From NCBI RefSeq assembly GCF_025642155.1, contig NZ_CP106798.1:1860001-1924000 (forward strand): a stretch of DNA of 64,000 bases, written 5' to 3'. Positions 51,627-60,396 of the stretch are shown here, piece by piece (positions within the stretch are counted from its first letter, which is position 1; each line of letters begins with the position of its first letter). The notes below the pieces were generated by a model, which saw only the letters and a list, made by a program, of their open reading frames with translations, did no database searches and was not told the origin of the DNA. The position numbers were made by a program, and so were the translations under genes. This DNA comes from Streptomyces sp. HUAS 15-9. Lineage in GTDB: Bacteria; Actinomycetota; Actinomycetes; Streptomycetales; Streptomycetaceae.

Positions 51627-52637
51627 TCATGCCGCCAGCGTCCCCGGCATCACCGCCCGCGGTCCGAACTTCGCTCGCGCGCGGTCCGCGACCTCCTCGA
51701 TACGGCGGACCCTGTCGTCCACGGGATCGAAGGTGAGCTGATGGGATGCCTGTGCGGCGGGGGCGAGGCCCTCCGCACGCAGAGCGAGCGCGCGGACCCG
51801 GGCGCGCTGGAGGCCGAGCGCCTCGTACATGCCGTACGCGGTTTTCGTCAGCGCGGCGGAATGCGCGGTCGGCTCCGCGAGGGTGCGGCTGCGGGTCGTC
51901 GAGATGGGGGTCCCCCCGCTCGAGCCTGTTCGAGAGTGGGGGAGGTCGGCATAGCGCACGGTGAGGGTCAGGGTGCGGCAGACCTTCTCCAGGGCACGCA
52001 GCCGGGTGCCCAGTTCCTCGGCGGCCGAGAGCAGGGCGCGGCGGTGCCGGTCGGGGTCCAGTTCGTCGAGGGGAAAGGGGCGTTCGGCGGCCAGGGACCG
52101 CGAGACGGCGTTCGGCACGACCCGGCCGCGGTCGATGCCGTTCGCCTTCTCGTGCAGTTCACGGCCCGCCTTCGCGCCGATCAGGCGCTGGAGCGTGGAC
52201 AGCGGCGCGGCGGCGACCCGGCCCAGGGTGTCGAGGCCGTACTCGCACAGGGTGCGGGCGGTGGCCGTGCCGACGCCAGGCAGTGCGGACACGGGGCGGT
52301 CCGCGAGGAACTCCGTGACGGCGTCGGGGCCCTCGGGGACCGCGCAGGTCACCCCGGGCCGCGCGTCGCGCAGTGCCATACGGGCCAGCATCGGGCCCGG
52401 CGCGGCGCCGATCACACAGTCGACGCCGTACAGCGCGAGCGCACGGACGCGGATCACCGCCGCCAGCTCGACGGCGCTGCGGCCGAAGTAACGCTCGGCG
52501 CCGCGCAGATCGGCCAGTGCCCCGTCCGGTGGCAGCGCCTCGACGACCGGGGTGAACTCCTCGAGGAGCCCGAGCAGCCCCGGCAGGGCGGCCTCGTACA
52601 TCGGCGGCAGCTGGAAACGTACGCAGAGGATGGTCAT
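51627..52637 (-). CDS. Y-family DNA polymerase homologue with degenerate active site (ImuB-like)
   Basis: 336 residues from an ATG at 52637 that overlaps the dnaE2 stop (ATGA). Fold features of DinB are present: FGRSAVELAAVIRVRALALYG, a helix-hairpin-helix (VSALPGVGTATARTLCEYG), a little-finger region and a C-terminal clamp motif QLTFD. But the two aspartates expected at the start (in the D-x-D/F-Y motif) are absent, replaced by ILCVRFQLPP, and the SIDE motif reads LPPDGALADL, so Glu is lost. An in-frame hairpin repeat (51901-51945) interrupts the little finger. Probably a non-catalytic subunit that recruits DnaE2, as ImuB does. Confidence 0.85.
   Translation of the reverse strand: MTILCVRFQLPPMYEAALPGLLGLLEEFTPVVEALPPDGALADLRGAERYFGRSAVELAAVIRVRALALYGVDCVIGAAPGPMLARMALRDARPGVTCAVPEGPDAVTEFLADRPVSALPGVGTATARTLCEYGLDTLGRVAAAPLSTLQRLIGAKAGRELHEKANGIDRGRVVPNAVSRSLAAERPFPLDELDPDRHRRALLSAAEELGTRLRALEKVCRTLTLTVRYADLPHSRTGSSGGTPISTTRSRTLAEPTAHSAALTKTAYGMYEALGLQRARVRALALRAEGLAPAAQASHQLTFDPVDDRVRRIEEVADRARAKFGPRAVMPGTLAA
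51901..51945. repeat. Hairpin repeat, copy 3, in frame inside the Y-polymerase homologue
   Basis: Same + strand orientation as copy 2 but the gene is on the - strand, so it is translated in the opposite sense, giving RTGSSGGTPISTTR between RYADLPHS and SRTLAEPTAHSAALT. Homologues I know run from RYAD straight into TTR-type sequence. Confidence 0.85.
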
Positions 52638-55600
52638 CCCGCACTCCCCGGACTCTGGTGCCACAACTTCCGTATCTGTGAAGGCTCTTGACCCGCTGGG
52701 CGGAGATCGGCCCAGGGGTGCAGCTCGTATCCGGTGGGCAGCTGGATGCGGCGGCCGTGCGTCGGGTCGCCGCCCGCCGTGTCCGGCACCGGTTCCGCGA
52801 GGCGGGCCGCCACCTCGTCGAGCCCGCCCTCGGCGCGCAGTTCGACGAGTTCGGCGAGGTTCCAGGCGGCGGCGCCCACCACGCTGACGCTGCGCGGGCC
52901 GCGCCGCTGCACCACCCCGCGCACCAGCAGCAGCCAGGAGTGGAAGACGGTGTGCGCGCAGGCGTCGTGGGAGTCGTCGAAGAAGGCGAGGTCGACCAGT
53001 CCGGTGCCGTCGTCCAGCGTGGTGAAGATAACCCGCTTGCCGGACCGGATCGGTGGGGTCTGGGTGGCCGCCTTGGCACCCGCGACCAGCACCGTCTCAC
53101 CATGTCCGGCCTCACGCAGCCGGCGTGCCGACACCACGCCCAGCTCCGTCAGGAACTCGCGGTGGTCATCCATCAGATTGCGTGAGGCGTCCATGGACAG
53201 CACACCGAGTTCGGCGCTGAGCTTCTCCGCGGAGGACAGGTCGGGCAGTCCGGCCGGGGCCGTCTTCCGTCCGCCGGCCAGCGGGAGCTGGCCGCCGCCG
53301 GCGCCTCGGGCACCCCGGTGCAGCTCGGTCAGGTGCAGTTGCAGATCGCGGCGGTTGGCACCGAAGGCGTCCAGCGCGCCGACCTGGGCGAGCCGCCCGG
53401 CCAGTGGCCTGCTCGGGCGCGCCCGTTCCCAGAAGTCCAGCAGGGAGGCGTACGGCTGTCCGTCCGCGATCCGCGCGGCCTCGGCCTCGCTGATGCCGTA
53501 CACGTCGGAGAGGGCGAGCCGGAGGCCCCACACGGCGGGCGATTCAGCTGATTCAGACACCAGTTCGATACGATGGGCGACCGCGGACCGGTTCACGTCC
53601 AGCGGCAGGATCGGCACGCCGCGCCGGCGCGCGTCCGCCAGCAGCAGCCGCTTCGGGTACATCCCGGGGTCGTGCGTGAGCAGCCCCGCGTAGAAGGCGG
53701 CCGGGTGATGCGCCTTCAGCCAGGCCGACTGGTACGTCGGTACGGCGAAGGCGACCGCGTGCGCCTTGCAGAAGCCGTACGAGCCGAAGGCCTCGATGAT
53801 CTCCCAGGTCCGCTGAATCGTTTCCGCGTCGTATCCGTGCGCCGCCGCGTGCTGCGCGAACCAGAACCGGATCCGCCCCTGCGACTCCGGGTCGGACAGC
53901 CCGCGCCGCACCCGGTCCGCCTCACCGCGCCCGCAGCCGGTCATGATGTCGACGATGTCGATGATCTGCTCGTGGAAGACCACGACCCCGTAGGTGTCCC
54001 GCAGCGGCTCCGCCAGGTCCGGGTGCGGGAAGCGGACCGGCGCCCGCCCGTGCCGCGCCTCGATGAACGGCCGCACCATGTCGGCGGCGACCGGACCGGG
54101 CCGGAAGAGGGAGATGTCGACGACCAGGTCGTGGAAGGTGGCCGGCTGCAGGCGCCCCACCAGGTCCCGCTGGCCGGGCGACTCGATCTGGAAGCAGCCC
54201 AGCGTCTCGGTGGACCGGATGAGCGCGTACGTCGCCGGGTCGCCCGGCGCCACCGCGTCCAGGTCGATCCGCTCCCCGGTCGCCCGCTCCACCTCGGCGA
54301 CCGCATGCGCCATCGCCGACTGCATCCGCACCCCGAGCACATCGAGCTTGAGCAGCCCGAGGTCCTCCACGTCCTCCTTGTCGAACTGCGACATGGGGAA
54401 CCCCTCGCCGCTGGTCGGCACGACCGGCGTACGGGAGAGGAGGGAGGCGTCGGAGAGCAGCACCCCGCACGGGTGCATGGCGATGCCGCGCGGGAGGGCG
54501 TCGAGGGACTCGACCAGTTCCCAGAGCCGCCCGTACCGCTCCCCCTCCCCCGCCAACTGCCTGAGTTCGGGCAGTTCCTCCAGCGCCGCGCGGGCGTCGC
54601 GGGCGCGGATGTGCGGGAAGGACTTGGCGATGCGGTCGATCTCGGCCGGGTCCATGGACAGGGCGGCGCCCACGTCACGGATCGCGTGGCGGACCCGGTA
54701 CGTCTCCGGCATGGAGACGGTCGCGACCCGCTCGGTGCCGAAGCGGTCGATGATCGCGCGGTAGACCTCCAGCCGGCGTGCCGACTCCACGTCGATGTCG
54801 ATGTCGGGCAGCACGACCCGTTCCTTCGACAGGAAGCGTTCCATCAGCAGCCCGTGCTCGACCGGATCGGCGTGTGCGATGCCGAGGAGGTGGTTGACGA
54901 GGGAGCCCGCGCCGGAGCCGCGCGCGGCGACCCGGATGCCCATCTCCCGTACGTCGTCCACCACCTGGGCGACGGTGAGGAAGTAGGAGGCGAAGCCGTG
55001 GTGGGCGATGATGTCCAGCTCCCGGTGCATCCGCTCCCAGTAGGCACGGTGTCCGGCGTAGCCATGCAGCACCATCCCCGCCGCCGCCCGTGAGGCCAGC
55101 GCCCGCTGGGCGGTGCGGCGGCCGGCGCCGACGAGGTGCGGCTCGGGGAAGTGGACGGTGCCGATGCCGAGGTCGTCCTCGGGGTCGACCAGGCACTCGG
55201 CGGCCGTCGCCCGCGTCTGCTCCAGCAGGCGGTGGGCGGTGTCGCGCCGGTAGCCCGCGGCCTCCACGATCCGTTCGGCCGCCTCGAGCATGGCGCCCGC
55301 GTCCTTGAGCCAGGCCTCGCCGGAGTCCAGTTCCTTGGCCGGGTCGATCGGGACGAGCCTGCGGGCGGCGTCCAGGACGTCGGCGACCGGGCCCTGGCCG
55401 GGGTCGGCGTACCGGACGGCATTGCTGAGCACCGGCCGGATCCGCTGTTCGGCGGCGAAGCCGACGGTGCGGGCGGCCAGGCGCAGGGAACCGGGGCCGG
55501 TGCCCTGGCGGCCGTGCCAGACGGTCTCCAGGCGCAGGGCGTCGCCGTAGATCTCACGCCAGGGGGCCAGCAGCCGGGCCGCGCGGTCCGGGCGCCCGGC

Positions 55601-56080
55601 GGCGAGGGCACGGCCGACGTCGGAGGCGGGGCCGAGCAGGACGGTCAGGCCGTCGGCGTGGTTGCCGGACCAGGGCAGGAGGGGGGTGCCCTCACCGATG
55701 TGGGCACCGGTGACCAGACGGCACAGGTCGGCCCAGCCGCGGGCGCCGTCCCGGGCGAGGAAGGTCACGCGGGGAGTCGACTCGTCGACGAAGGCACCGC
55801 CGCGTACGGGAGTACGGCGCCTTTCCCGTCGTACGGACGCGTCCTCCTCGCGCACCCGCGCGGGCTCCTCCACGGCCAGCTCCACCCCGAACAGCGGTCG
55901 GACACCGGCCTTCGCGCAGGCCTTGGCGAAGCGGACCGTGCCGGAGAGGGTGTCGCGGTCGGTGAGGGCGAGGGCGTCCATGCCCCGCTCGGAGGCGCGC
56001 TCGGCGAGCCGCTCCGGGTGTGAGGCTCCGTATCTCAGGGAGAACCCGGAGACGGTGTGCAGATGCGTGAAGCCCGGCAC
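52634..56080 (-). CDS. dnaE2: Error-prone DNA polymerase DnaE2 (ImuC)
   Basis: 1148 residues from a GTG at 56080 with GGGAGG 5 nt before it; two GTGs upstream (56086, 56095) are less well placed. PHP domain at the start (GFTHLHTVSGFSLRYGASHPERL and ALTDRDTLSG). The palm carries the C-family carboxylates in VVLPDIDIDVESARRLEV and RVATVSMPETYRVRHAI, then the finger and the tau-type FQIESPGQRDLVGRLQP. A helix-hairpin-helix and OB fold follow. It lacks the replicative DnaE1 length and is typical of SOS-induced mutagenic polymerases. Translationally coupled to the Y-family homologue. Two LexA-like boxes precede it. Confidence 0.96.
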   Translation of the reverse strand: MPGFTHLHTVSGFSLRYGASHPERLAERASERGMDALALTDRDTLSGTVRFAKACAKAGVRPLFGVELAVEEPARVREEDASVRRERRRTPVRGGAFVDESTPRVTFLARDGARGWADLCRLVTGAHIGEGTPLLPWSGNHADGLTVLLGPASDVGRALAAGRPDRAARLLAPWREIYGDALRLETVWHGRQGTGPGSLRLAARTVGFAAEQRIRPVLSNAVRYADPGQGPVADVLDAARRLVPIDPAKELDSGEAWLKDAGAMLEAAERIVEAAGYRRDTAHRLLEQTRATAAECLVDPEDDLGIGTVHFPEPHLVGAGRRTAQRALASRAAAGMVLHGYAGHRAYWERMHRELDIIAHHGFASYFLTVAQVVDDVREMGIRVAARGSGAGSLVNHLLGIAHADPVEHGLLMERFLSKERVVLPDIDIDVESARRLEVYRAIIDRFGTERVATVSMPETYRVRHAIRDVGAALSMDPAEIDRIAKSFPHIRARDARAALEELPELRQLAGEGERYGRLWELVESLDALPRGIAMHPCGVLLSDASLLSRTPVVPTSGEGFPMSQFDKEDVEDLGLLKLDVLGVRMQSAMAHAVAEVERATGERIDLDAVAPGDPATYALIRSTETLGCFQIESPGQRDLVGRLQPATFHDLVVDISLFRPGPVAADMVRPFIEARHGRAPVRFPHPDLAEPLRDTYGVVVFHEQIIDIVDIMTGCGRGEADRVRRGLSDPESQGRIRFWFAQHAAAHGYDAETIQRTWEIIEAFGSYGFCKAHAVAFAVPTYQSAWLKAHHPAAFYAGLLTHDPGMYPKRLLLADARRRGVPILPLDVNRSAVAHRIELVSESAESPAVWGLRLALSDVYGISEAEAARIADGQPYASLLDFWERARPSRPLAGRLAQVGALDAFGANRRDLQLHLTELHRGARGAGGGQLPLAGGRKTAPAGLPDLSSAEKLSAELGVLSMDASRNLMDDHREFLTELGVVSARRLREAGHGETVLVAGAKAATQTPPIRSGKRVIFTTLDDGTGLVDLAFFDDSHDACAHTVFHSWLLLVRGVVQRRGPRSVSVVGAAAWNLAELVELRAEGGLDEVAARLAEPVPDTAGGDPTHGRRIQLPTGYELHPWADLRPAGQEPSQIRKLWHQSPGSAG

Positions 56081-56116
56081 ACGCACCTCCCGCACTTGTG
56101 AGCCCCTACCGGCTCT

Positions 56117-56130
56117 CGAACATCAGTTCC
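56117..56130. promoter_or_regulatory. LexA-like box 1 before dnaE2
   Basis: CGAAC-ATCA-GTTCC: perfect GAAC/GTTC half-sites with a 4-bp centre, matching the Gram-positive SOS box type (CGAAC-N4-GTTCG), 37 bp upstream of the GTG. Confidence 0.72.
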
Positions 56131-56160
56131 CTACTCCCCCACCCACCATACCCCTAATTC

Positions 56161-56174
56161 CGAACACCTGTGCG
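56161..56174. promoter_or_regulatory. LexA-like box 2 before dnaE2
   Basis: CGAAC-ACCT-GTGCG, one mismatch from CGAAC-N4-GTTCG. It is centred 44 bp from box 1. Confidence 0.5.
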
Positions 56175-56249
56175 ACTTCCACCCCGGTGCGTCCCACCTG
56201 CGCAAACGCCGACCGACTGGGGGCGCGGAGACGCCGGGGACCGGGGGCC

Positions 56250-56450
56250 GGTGAGCTGGGCACGGCGCGGCCAGGGCGCCGCGCGGCCGACGTCGGGGGC
56301 GGGGCCGAGCGGGGTGCGTTCGGTGGCGGCGGGGCGCGGGCGACCGGACGGCGGAGACCGACCCGGCCGCGATCGGCGTACGGCAGAAGTCGGCCCAGCC
56401 GCGATCACCGTCCCGCCGGCGAGGGCGCTGCACGACACGCGGACCGGGGT
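56250..56450. other. Decayed partial duplicate of dnaE2 inside a 740-bp gene-free stretch (56131-56869)
   Basis: The stretch 56131-56869 has no credible gene; open frames on both strands are Arg/Pro/Gly-rich shadows. Inside it, CGGCCGACGTCGGGGGCGG (56284 on) matches dnaE2 at 55611 with one change over about 30 bases (through GGGGCCGAGC). About 97 bp later ACGGCA..GTCGGCCCAGCC matches dnaE2 at 55719 on, 109 bp after its first anchor. The order and strand are the same. This looks like a decayed partial duplication of the dnaE2 PHP-domain region. A direct alignment would settle it. Confidence 0.6.
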
Positions 56451-56818
56451 TACCTGTACGCCCCCAAAGCCACCCCGACCGGACGGCACAGCTGTCGGCC
56501 TCGCGGTTCCCGGCTCGCACCACGCACAGCGCGGCCGCCGAGGCGACGGCCCGGGGCGGATCCCGGGCCGGGACACCAGCGGCGGGCCGATCACCCGTGA
56601 CGCCCACCGGGCCGCGATCCCGTTGGCCCACTGGCCCATACCTCGGGCGCGCCGCGGTCGGTTCGCTCCTGTACGCCCCCTGCCCCACCCCGGCGCTTCG
56701 GCGGACCGTCGGTCTTTCACCCCGGTCGTGGGCCGGCACCGGCCCCCGGCGTCGCCCCGTACGGATGCGGCAGCACGGCGGGTACCGCCGAACCGCCCCA
56801 AGGAAACCGCACACGAAA

Positions 56819-56846
56819 GTCCCGCCCCTCCTGTGTGGGGCGGGAC
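56819..56846. terminator. Terminator of the S1E protease gene
   Basis: GTCCCGCCCC (56819-56828) and GGGGCGGGAC (56837-56846) pair perfectly with an 8-nt loop; the outer arms CACGA and TCGTG can extend it. It lies just 3' of the protease stop at 56870. Confidence 0.85.
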
Positions 56847-56869
56847 CTCGTGGGAGTTCGGTGTGTGGG

Positions 56870-57949
56870 TCAGCCGATCTGGGTGCCCGTCGCGGACAGT
56901 GCCTCCGTGACCGGCTGGAAGAAGGTCTCCCCGCCGGAGGCGCAGTCGCCGCTGCCGCCGGAGGTCAGGCCGATCGCGTTGCTGCCCGAGAAGAGGGAGC
57001 CGCCGCTGTCGCCGGGCTCGGCGCAGACGTCGGTCTGGATGAGACCGCTGACCGTGCCCTCCGAGTAGTTCACGGTGGCGTTCAGACCGGTGACCTTGCC
57101 CTCGTGCACCTGGGTCGTCGAGCCGCTGCGCTTGACCTGCATGCCGACCGTGGCCTCGGCCGCGCCCGTGATCTTCTGGGTCGAGCCGTCGTAGAGGTCG
57201 ACCTCGCTCGGGTGCTCGGTGTTCGAGGTGTACTTGACCAGGCCGAAGTCATCACCCGGGAAGCTGGACTTCTCGTTCTTCCCGATCTCCTTGCCGGACG
57301 AGTCCGACCAGGTCGAGATGGACGCGGTGCAGTGCCCGGCGGTCAGGAAGAACGGCTGCCCGTCCTTGACCACGTTGAAGCCGAGCGAGCAGCGCCCGCC
57401 CGAGCCGGTGATCGCGTCGCCGCCCGCGATGAAGGGCTTGAACTCCCCCTTCGACCGCTGGAGTTCGGCCGTGCCGCCGAGCCCGTCGACCACCTTGGCG
57501 AGCTTGGCCCACTCGGTCTTCGAGACGGTCCTGTCCGCCCTGACGACGACCTTGTCGGTGACCGGGTCGGTCGCCCACGAGGTGCCGGGAATGGTCGCGT
57601 CCTTCTTCAGCGTCGTACGGGCGCCGTCGAGTTCGGCGAGGGAGTTGGCGACGACTCTGGCCTTGGCGCCGGCCTCCTCGACGGTCTTGGCGGCGGCCTC
57701 GTCGAGCACGTTGACGACCAGGTTCTTCGTCTTCGCGTCGTAGTACGTACCCGCCGCGTCCGAACCGAGGTCGTCGACGAGCGTGGAGGCGAGCTTTCCG
57801 GCCGCCGGGGCCGACAGGGTCTCCGGCGTGGCGGCCTTGGCCGGCTCACTGGCGTTCGCACTCTGGAAGGTGACACCCGCGGCGACCAGTGCGGCGACTC
57901 CCGCACCCGCCATGGCGATCCGGCGCCTGGATATGCGTCGGTGCTTCAA
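56870..57949 (-). CDS. S1E serine protease (S. griseus protease/alpha-lytic type), pre-pro enzyme
   Basis: 359 residues. Signal peptide ([21 protein letters not shown], to ~33), propeptide to ~173, mature part from IAGGDAITG. The triad is His206 (FLTAGHC), Asp234 (FPGDDFGLV) and Ser315 (EPGDSGGSL). Six Cys give disulfides. It is a broad-specificity extracellular protease with a self-cleaving pro-region (family knowledge). Paralogue of the gene at 59126 (shared GLNATVNY and [10 protein letters not shown]). Confidence 0.97.
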   Translation of the reverse strand: MKHRRISRRRIAMAGAGVAALVAAGVTFQSANASEPAKAATPETLSAPAAGKLASTLVDDLGSDAAGTYYDAKTKNLVVNVLDEAAAKTVEEAGAKARVVANSLAELDGARTTLKKDATIPGTSWATDPVTDKVVVRADRTVSKTEWAKLAKVVDGLGGTAELQRSKGEFKPFIAGGDAITGSGGRCSLGFNVVKDGQPFFLTAGHCTASISTWSDSSGKEIGKNEKSSFPGDDFGLVKYTSNTEHPSEVDLYDGSTQKITGAAEATVGMQVKRSGSTTQVHEGKVTGLNATVNYSEGTVSGLIQTDVCAEPGDSGGSLFSGSNAIGLTSGGSGDCASGGETFFQPVTEALSATGTQIG

Positions 57950-58181
57950 CTCACGTCCTCCTGTGGGGGGACGGCCCGGGAGGTTGTGGGGACCTCGCGG
58001 GCCGGAAGGCTGGTTGACGGGCGCCTACTCTTCCGAACCCCACAGGGAGCGCACAAGGTCGAGTTCAGGACGCGCGTAGACAGGCACCTCACGCCCCTCC
58101 ACCTTCGACCACCCATGGCCACCACGGGAATATTCGCACTGCAAACACTACGCGCGAGTAACTGATGAGCGGTCAGTGACA

Positions 58182-58994
58182 TCAGCCCTGGCTGGAATTC
58201 GATCCTCCGGATGTCGGCGGCAGCTGCTGCTGCTGCTGCTGCGCCTTCTCCAGGAACCTCAGCAGCTCCACCGGGAACGGCAGCACCAGGGTGGAGTTCT
58301 TCTCGGCCGCCACCGCCACCACCGTCTGCAGCAGCCGCAACTGCAGTGCGGCGGGCGTGTCCTGCATCTGCTGGGCCGCCTCGGCCAGCTTCTTCGACGC
58401 CTGCAACTCGGCATCGGCGTTGATGACCCGCGCCCTGCGCTCACGGTCGGCCTCGGCCTGCCGGGCCATGGACCGCTTCATGGTCTCGGGCAGCGACACG
58501 TCCTTGATCTCGACGCGGTCGATGGTGACACCCCACTCCACGGCGGGGCTGTCGATCATCAACTCAAGCCCCTGGTTGAGCTTTTCCCGGTTGGACAGCA
58601 GATCGTCCAGCTCGCTCTTGCCGATGATCGAGCGCAGGGAGGTCTGTGCCATCTGCGAGACCGCGAACCGGTAGTCCTCGACCCGGACGACCGCCTCGGC
58701 CGGCCCGGTCACCTTGAAGTAGACCACCGCGTCCACCCGCACCGTCACATTGTCCCGGGTGATGCCCTCCTGCGCGGGCACCGGCATCGTCACGACCTGC
58801 ATGTTGACCTTCTGGAGCCGGTCCACGACGGGGACGATGAGGGTGAACCCCGGCCCACGGACCTCCGGGCGTAGCCTGCCGAGCCGGAACACCACACCGC
58901 GCTCGTACTGTTTGACGACCCGGGCCGCGGCCATCACATACACCGCTCCGGCGGCCACAAGGGTCGCTCCCGCCGCCACCAGCTCCTCGACCAT
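58182..58994 (-). CDS. SPFH/stomatin-like (slipin) membrane protein
   Basis: 270 residues from an ATG at 58994 with GGGGGCC upstream; the frame extends further but into the upstream protease terminator region. One N-terminal helix (LVAAGATLVAAGAVYVMAAARVV), then the SPFH domain (YERGVVFRLGRLRPEVRGPGFTLIVPVVDRL, then VVYFKV and SLRSIIGKSELDDLLSNREKLN, ITIDRVEIKDVSLPETMKR) and a coiled tail (AQQMQDTPAALQLRLLQTV). The C-terminus has a run of six Gln (CAG repeats). Organises membrane microdomains; no NfeD partner is adjacent. Confidence 0.95.
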   Translation of the reverse strand: MVEELVAAGATLVAAGAVYVMAAARVVKQYERGVVFRLGRLRPEVRGPGFTLIVPVVDRLQKVNMQVVTMPVPAQEGITRDNVTVRVDAVVYFKVTGPAEAVVRVEDYRFAVSQMAQTSLRSIIGKSELDDLLSNREKLNQGLELMIDSPAVEWGVTIDRVEIKDVSLPETMKRSMARQAEADRERRARVINADAELQASKKLAEAAQQMQDTPAALQLRLLQTVVAVAAEKNSTLVLPFPVELLRFLEKAQQQQQQLPPTSGGSNSSQG

Positions 58995-59081
58995 GCCGGC
59001 CCCCAGGGGTCCGAAGTGGGAGTGTTCAGGAGAGCACTTCCTGTCCCTCGAAGGTAACTCCGCCACCCGGACAAGAGGGAG

Positions 59082-59108
59082 CCCCCGCACGCCGGTTGCG
59101 TGCGGGGG
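59082..59108. terminator. Terminator of the second S1E protease gene
   Basis: CCCCCGCACGC (59082-59092), loop CGGTT, GCGTGCGGGGG (59098-59108): a perfect 11-bp stem just 3' of the stop at 59126. Confidence 0.87.
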
Positions 59109-59125
59109 CCAGCGGAACCGGCCCG

Positions 59126-60025
59126 TCAGGGAAGGGTCACGCCGTAGTAGCTCAGTGCCTCGGTGACCGGCTGGAAGAAGGTCGTGCCACCGGAGGTGCA
59201 GTTGCCGCTGCCGCCGGAGGTCAGACCGTAGGCCACGCTGCCCGCGTAGAGCGGACCGCCGCTGTCGCCGCCCTCGGCGCACACCGTGGTCTGGATCAGA
59301 CCGTAGACGATGTCACCGCTGCCGTAGTTGACCGTGGCGTTCAGCGCTGTGACCCGGCCGCTGTGGGTGCCGGTGGTGGAGCCGCGCCGGTAGACGGTGG
59401 TGCCCACGGACGGGGTGGCCGCGCTGCTGATGGTCTGGCTGCCGACCGCGCTCGGGTGCGGGATCGAGGAGTTGGTGTAGCGCACCAGCGCGAAGTCGTT
59501 GCCCGGGAAGCTGTAACCGCTGTTCGTGCCCAGCACCGTGGTGTGGGAGGAGTTGCTGTACCAGGTGGAGGCGACCTCACCACAGTGACCGGCGGTCAGG
59601 AAGTAGTACGTGCTGCCTCGGTGCACGTTGAAGCCGAGCGAGCAGCGGTAGGAGCCGCCGTAGATGGCGTCGCCGCCGGTGATGAGCTTGTTGAACTTGC
59701 CGGAGGTCCGCTTGATGGTGAGCGCCCCGGAGTCGGCTCCCGCCTGCCGCTTGATCTTGGCGATCTCGGCCTTGGAGACGGTGCTGTCGACGGTGACGAC
59801 AACCCGGTTGGTCCTGCTGTCCACCGCCCAGGCCGTGCCGGCCACGTCGGCCTTCAGGACGGAGTCGCTCGCCTTGGTGAGCTGGGTGGCGCTGAACGTG
59901 TGGGCGTCGCTCGCGCTCGCCGTGGGGGCGGCGAACGCGGCCGCGGCCACGAATCCGGAGACCAGGGCGATGAGCCGGGTCCGTCTCGCGATACCGCTGT
60001 GGGGAGTGGTGCGCTTGATCCTCAC
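59126..60025 (-). CDS. S1E serine protease (SGPA/SGPB type), pre-pro enzyme
   Basis: 299 residues, ATG start. Signal peptide to ~38 ([22 protein letters not shown]), a short propeptide to ~115, mature [10 protein letters not shown] onward. Triad His147 (FLTAGHC), Asp177 (FPGNDFALV) and Ser255 (EGGDSGGPL). Its shorter pro-region and SYRCSLGF make it closer to S. griseus proteases A/B than the gene at 56870. A block of GTGCGA repeats lies 160-200 bp upstream. Confidence 0.97.
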   Translation of the reverse strand: MRIKRTTPHSGIARRTRLIALVSGFVAAAAFAAPTASASDAHTFSATQLTKASDSVLKADVAGTAWAVDSRTNRVVVTVDSTVSKAEIAKIKRQAGADSGALTIKRTSGKFNKLITGGDAIYGGSYRCSLGFNVHRGSTYYFLTAGHCGEVASTWYSNSSHTTVLGTNSGYSFPGNDFALVRYTNSSIPHPSAVGSQTISSAATPSVGTTVYRRGSTTGTHSGRVTALNATVNYGSGDIVYGLIQTTVCAEGGDSGGPLYAGSVAYGLTSGGSGNCTSGGTTFFQPVTEALSYYGVTLP

Positions 60026-60396
60026 TTTTCGTTCCCTCCCAGGGGAAGTCGGGGGCCCGCGTGGGGTCGGGGCCCGTGAGGCGCAGCCAGGGAGAGCGCC
60101 CGGGTTTCGAACACACAGTGCCCTGACAAGCGCTGAGGGGGAGTATTCGGTCGAACGACCGGTCGGCGCAAGGGTTCCTTTCGGCCGTGCGACCGTGTGC
60201 GATCTGTGCGAACTTTGTGCGATCCCGGGGTGGTCTGGGGGAGATGACCGACCGTCACCTTACCGGCGCACGGCCATGTCACCGTCGAGCGACCAGCGGC
60301 CGGGGGTTGTCCGGAAGTCAACCATCCGGATGGGCGGGCCGCTGCCGAGGCGCGCGGTCGGTCCCGTACGGCGGCGCGCCCCGTCGCAGCCCGCAG
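60026..60396. other. 371-bp non-coding region with palindrome and direct repeats
   Basis: No gene. CGGTCG-AA-CGACCG (60148-60161) is a perfect 6-bp inverted repeat. GTGCGA occurs four times at 60187, 60197, 60206 and 60217 (spacing 10, 9, 11 bp). Both lie upstream of the protease at 59126-60025; the DUF5685 gene ends at 60397. They look like protein-binding sites for protease control. Confidence 0.6.

Noticed and set aside
56131..56814. Long open frames on both strands of the dnaE2-protease gap
   Set aside because: Composition is Arg/Pro/Gly-rich with no motif, all frames are similarly open as expected in high GC, and no ribosome site stands out. Read as non-coding with decayed dnaE2 sequence.
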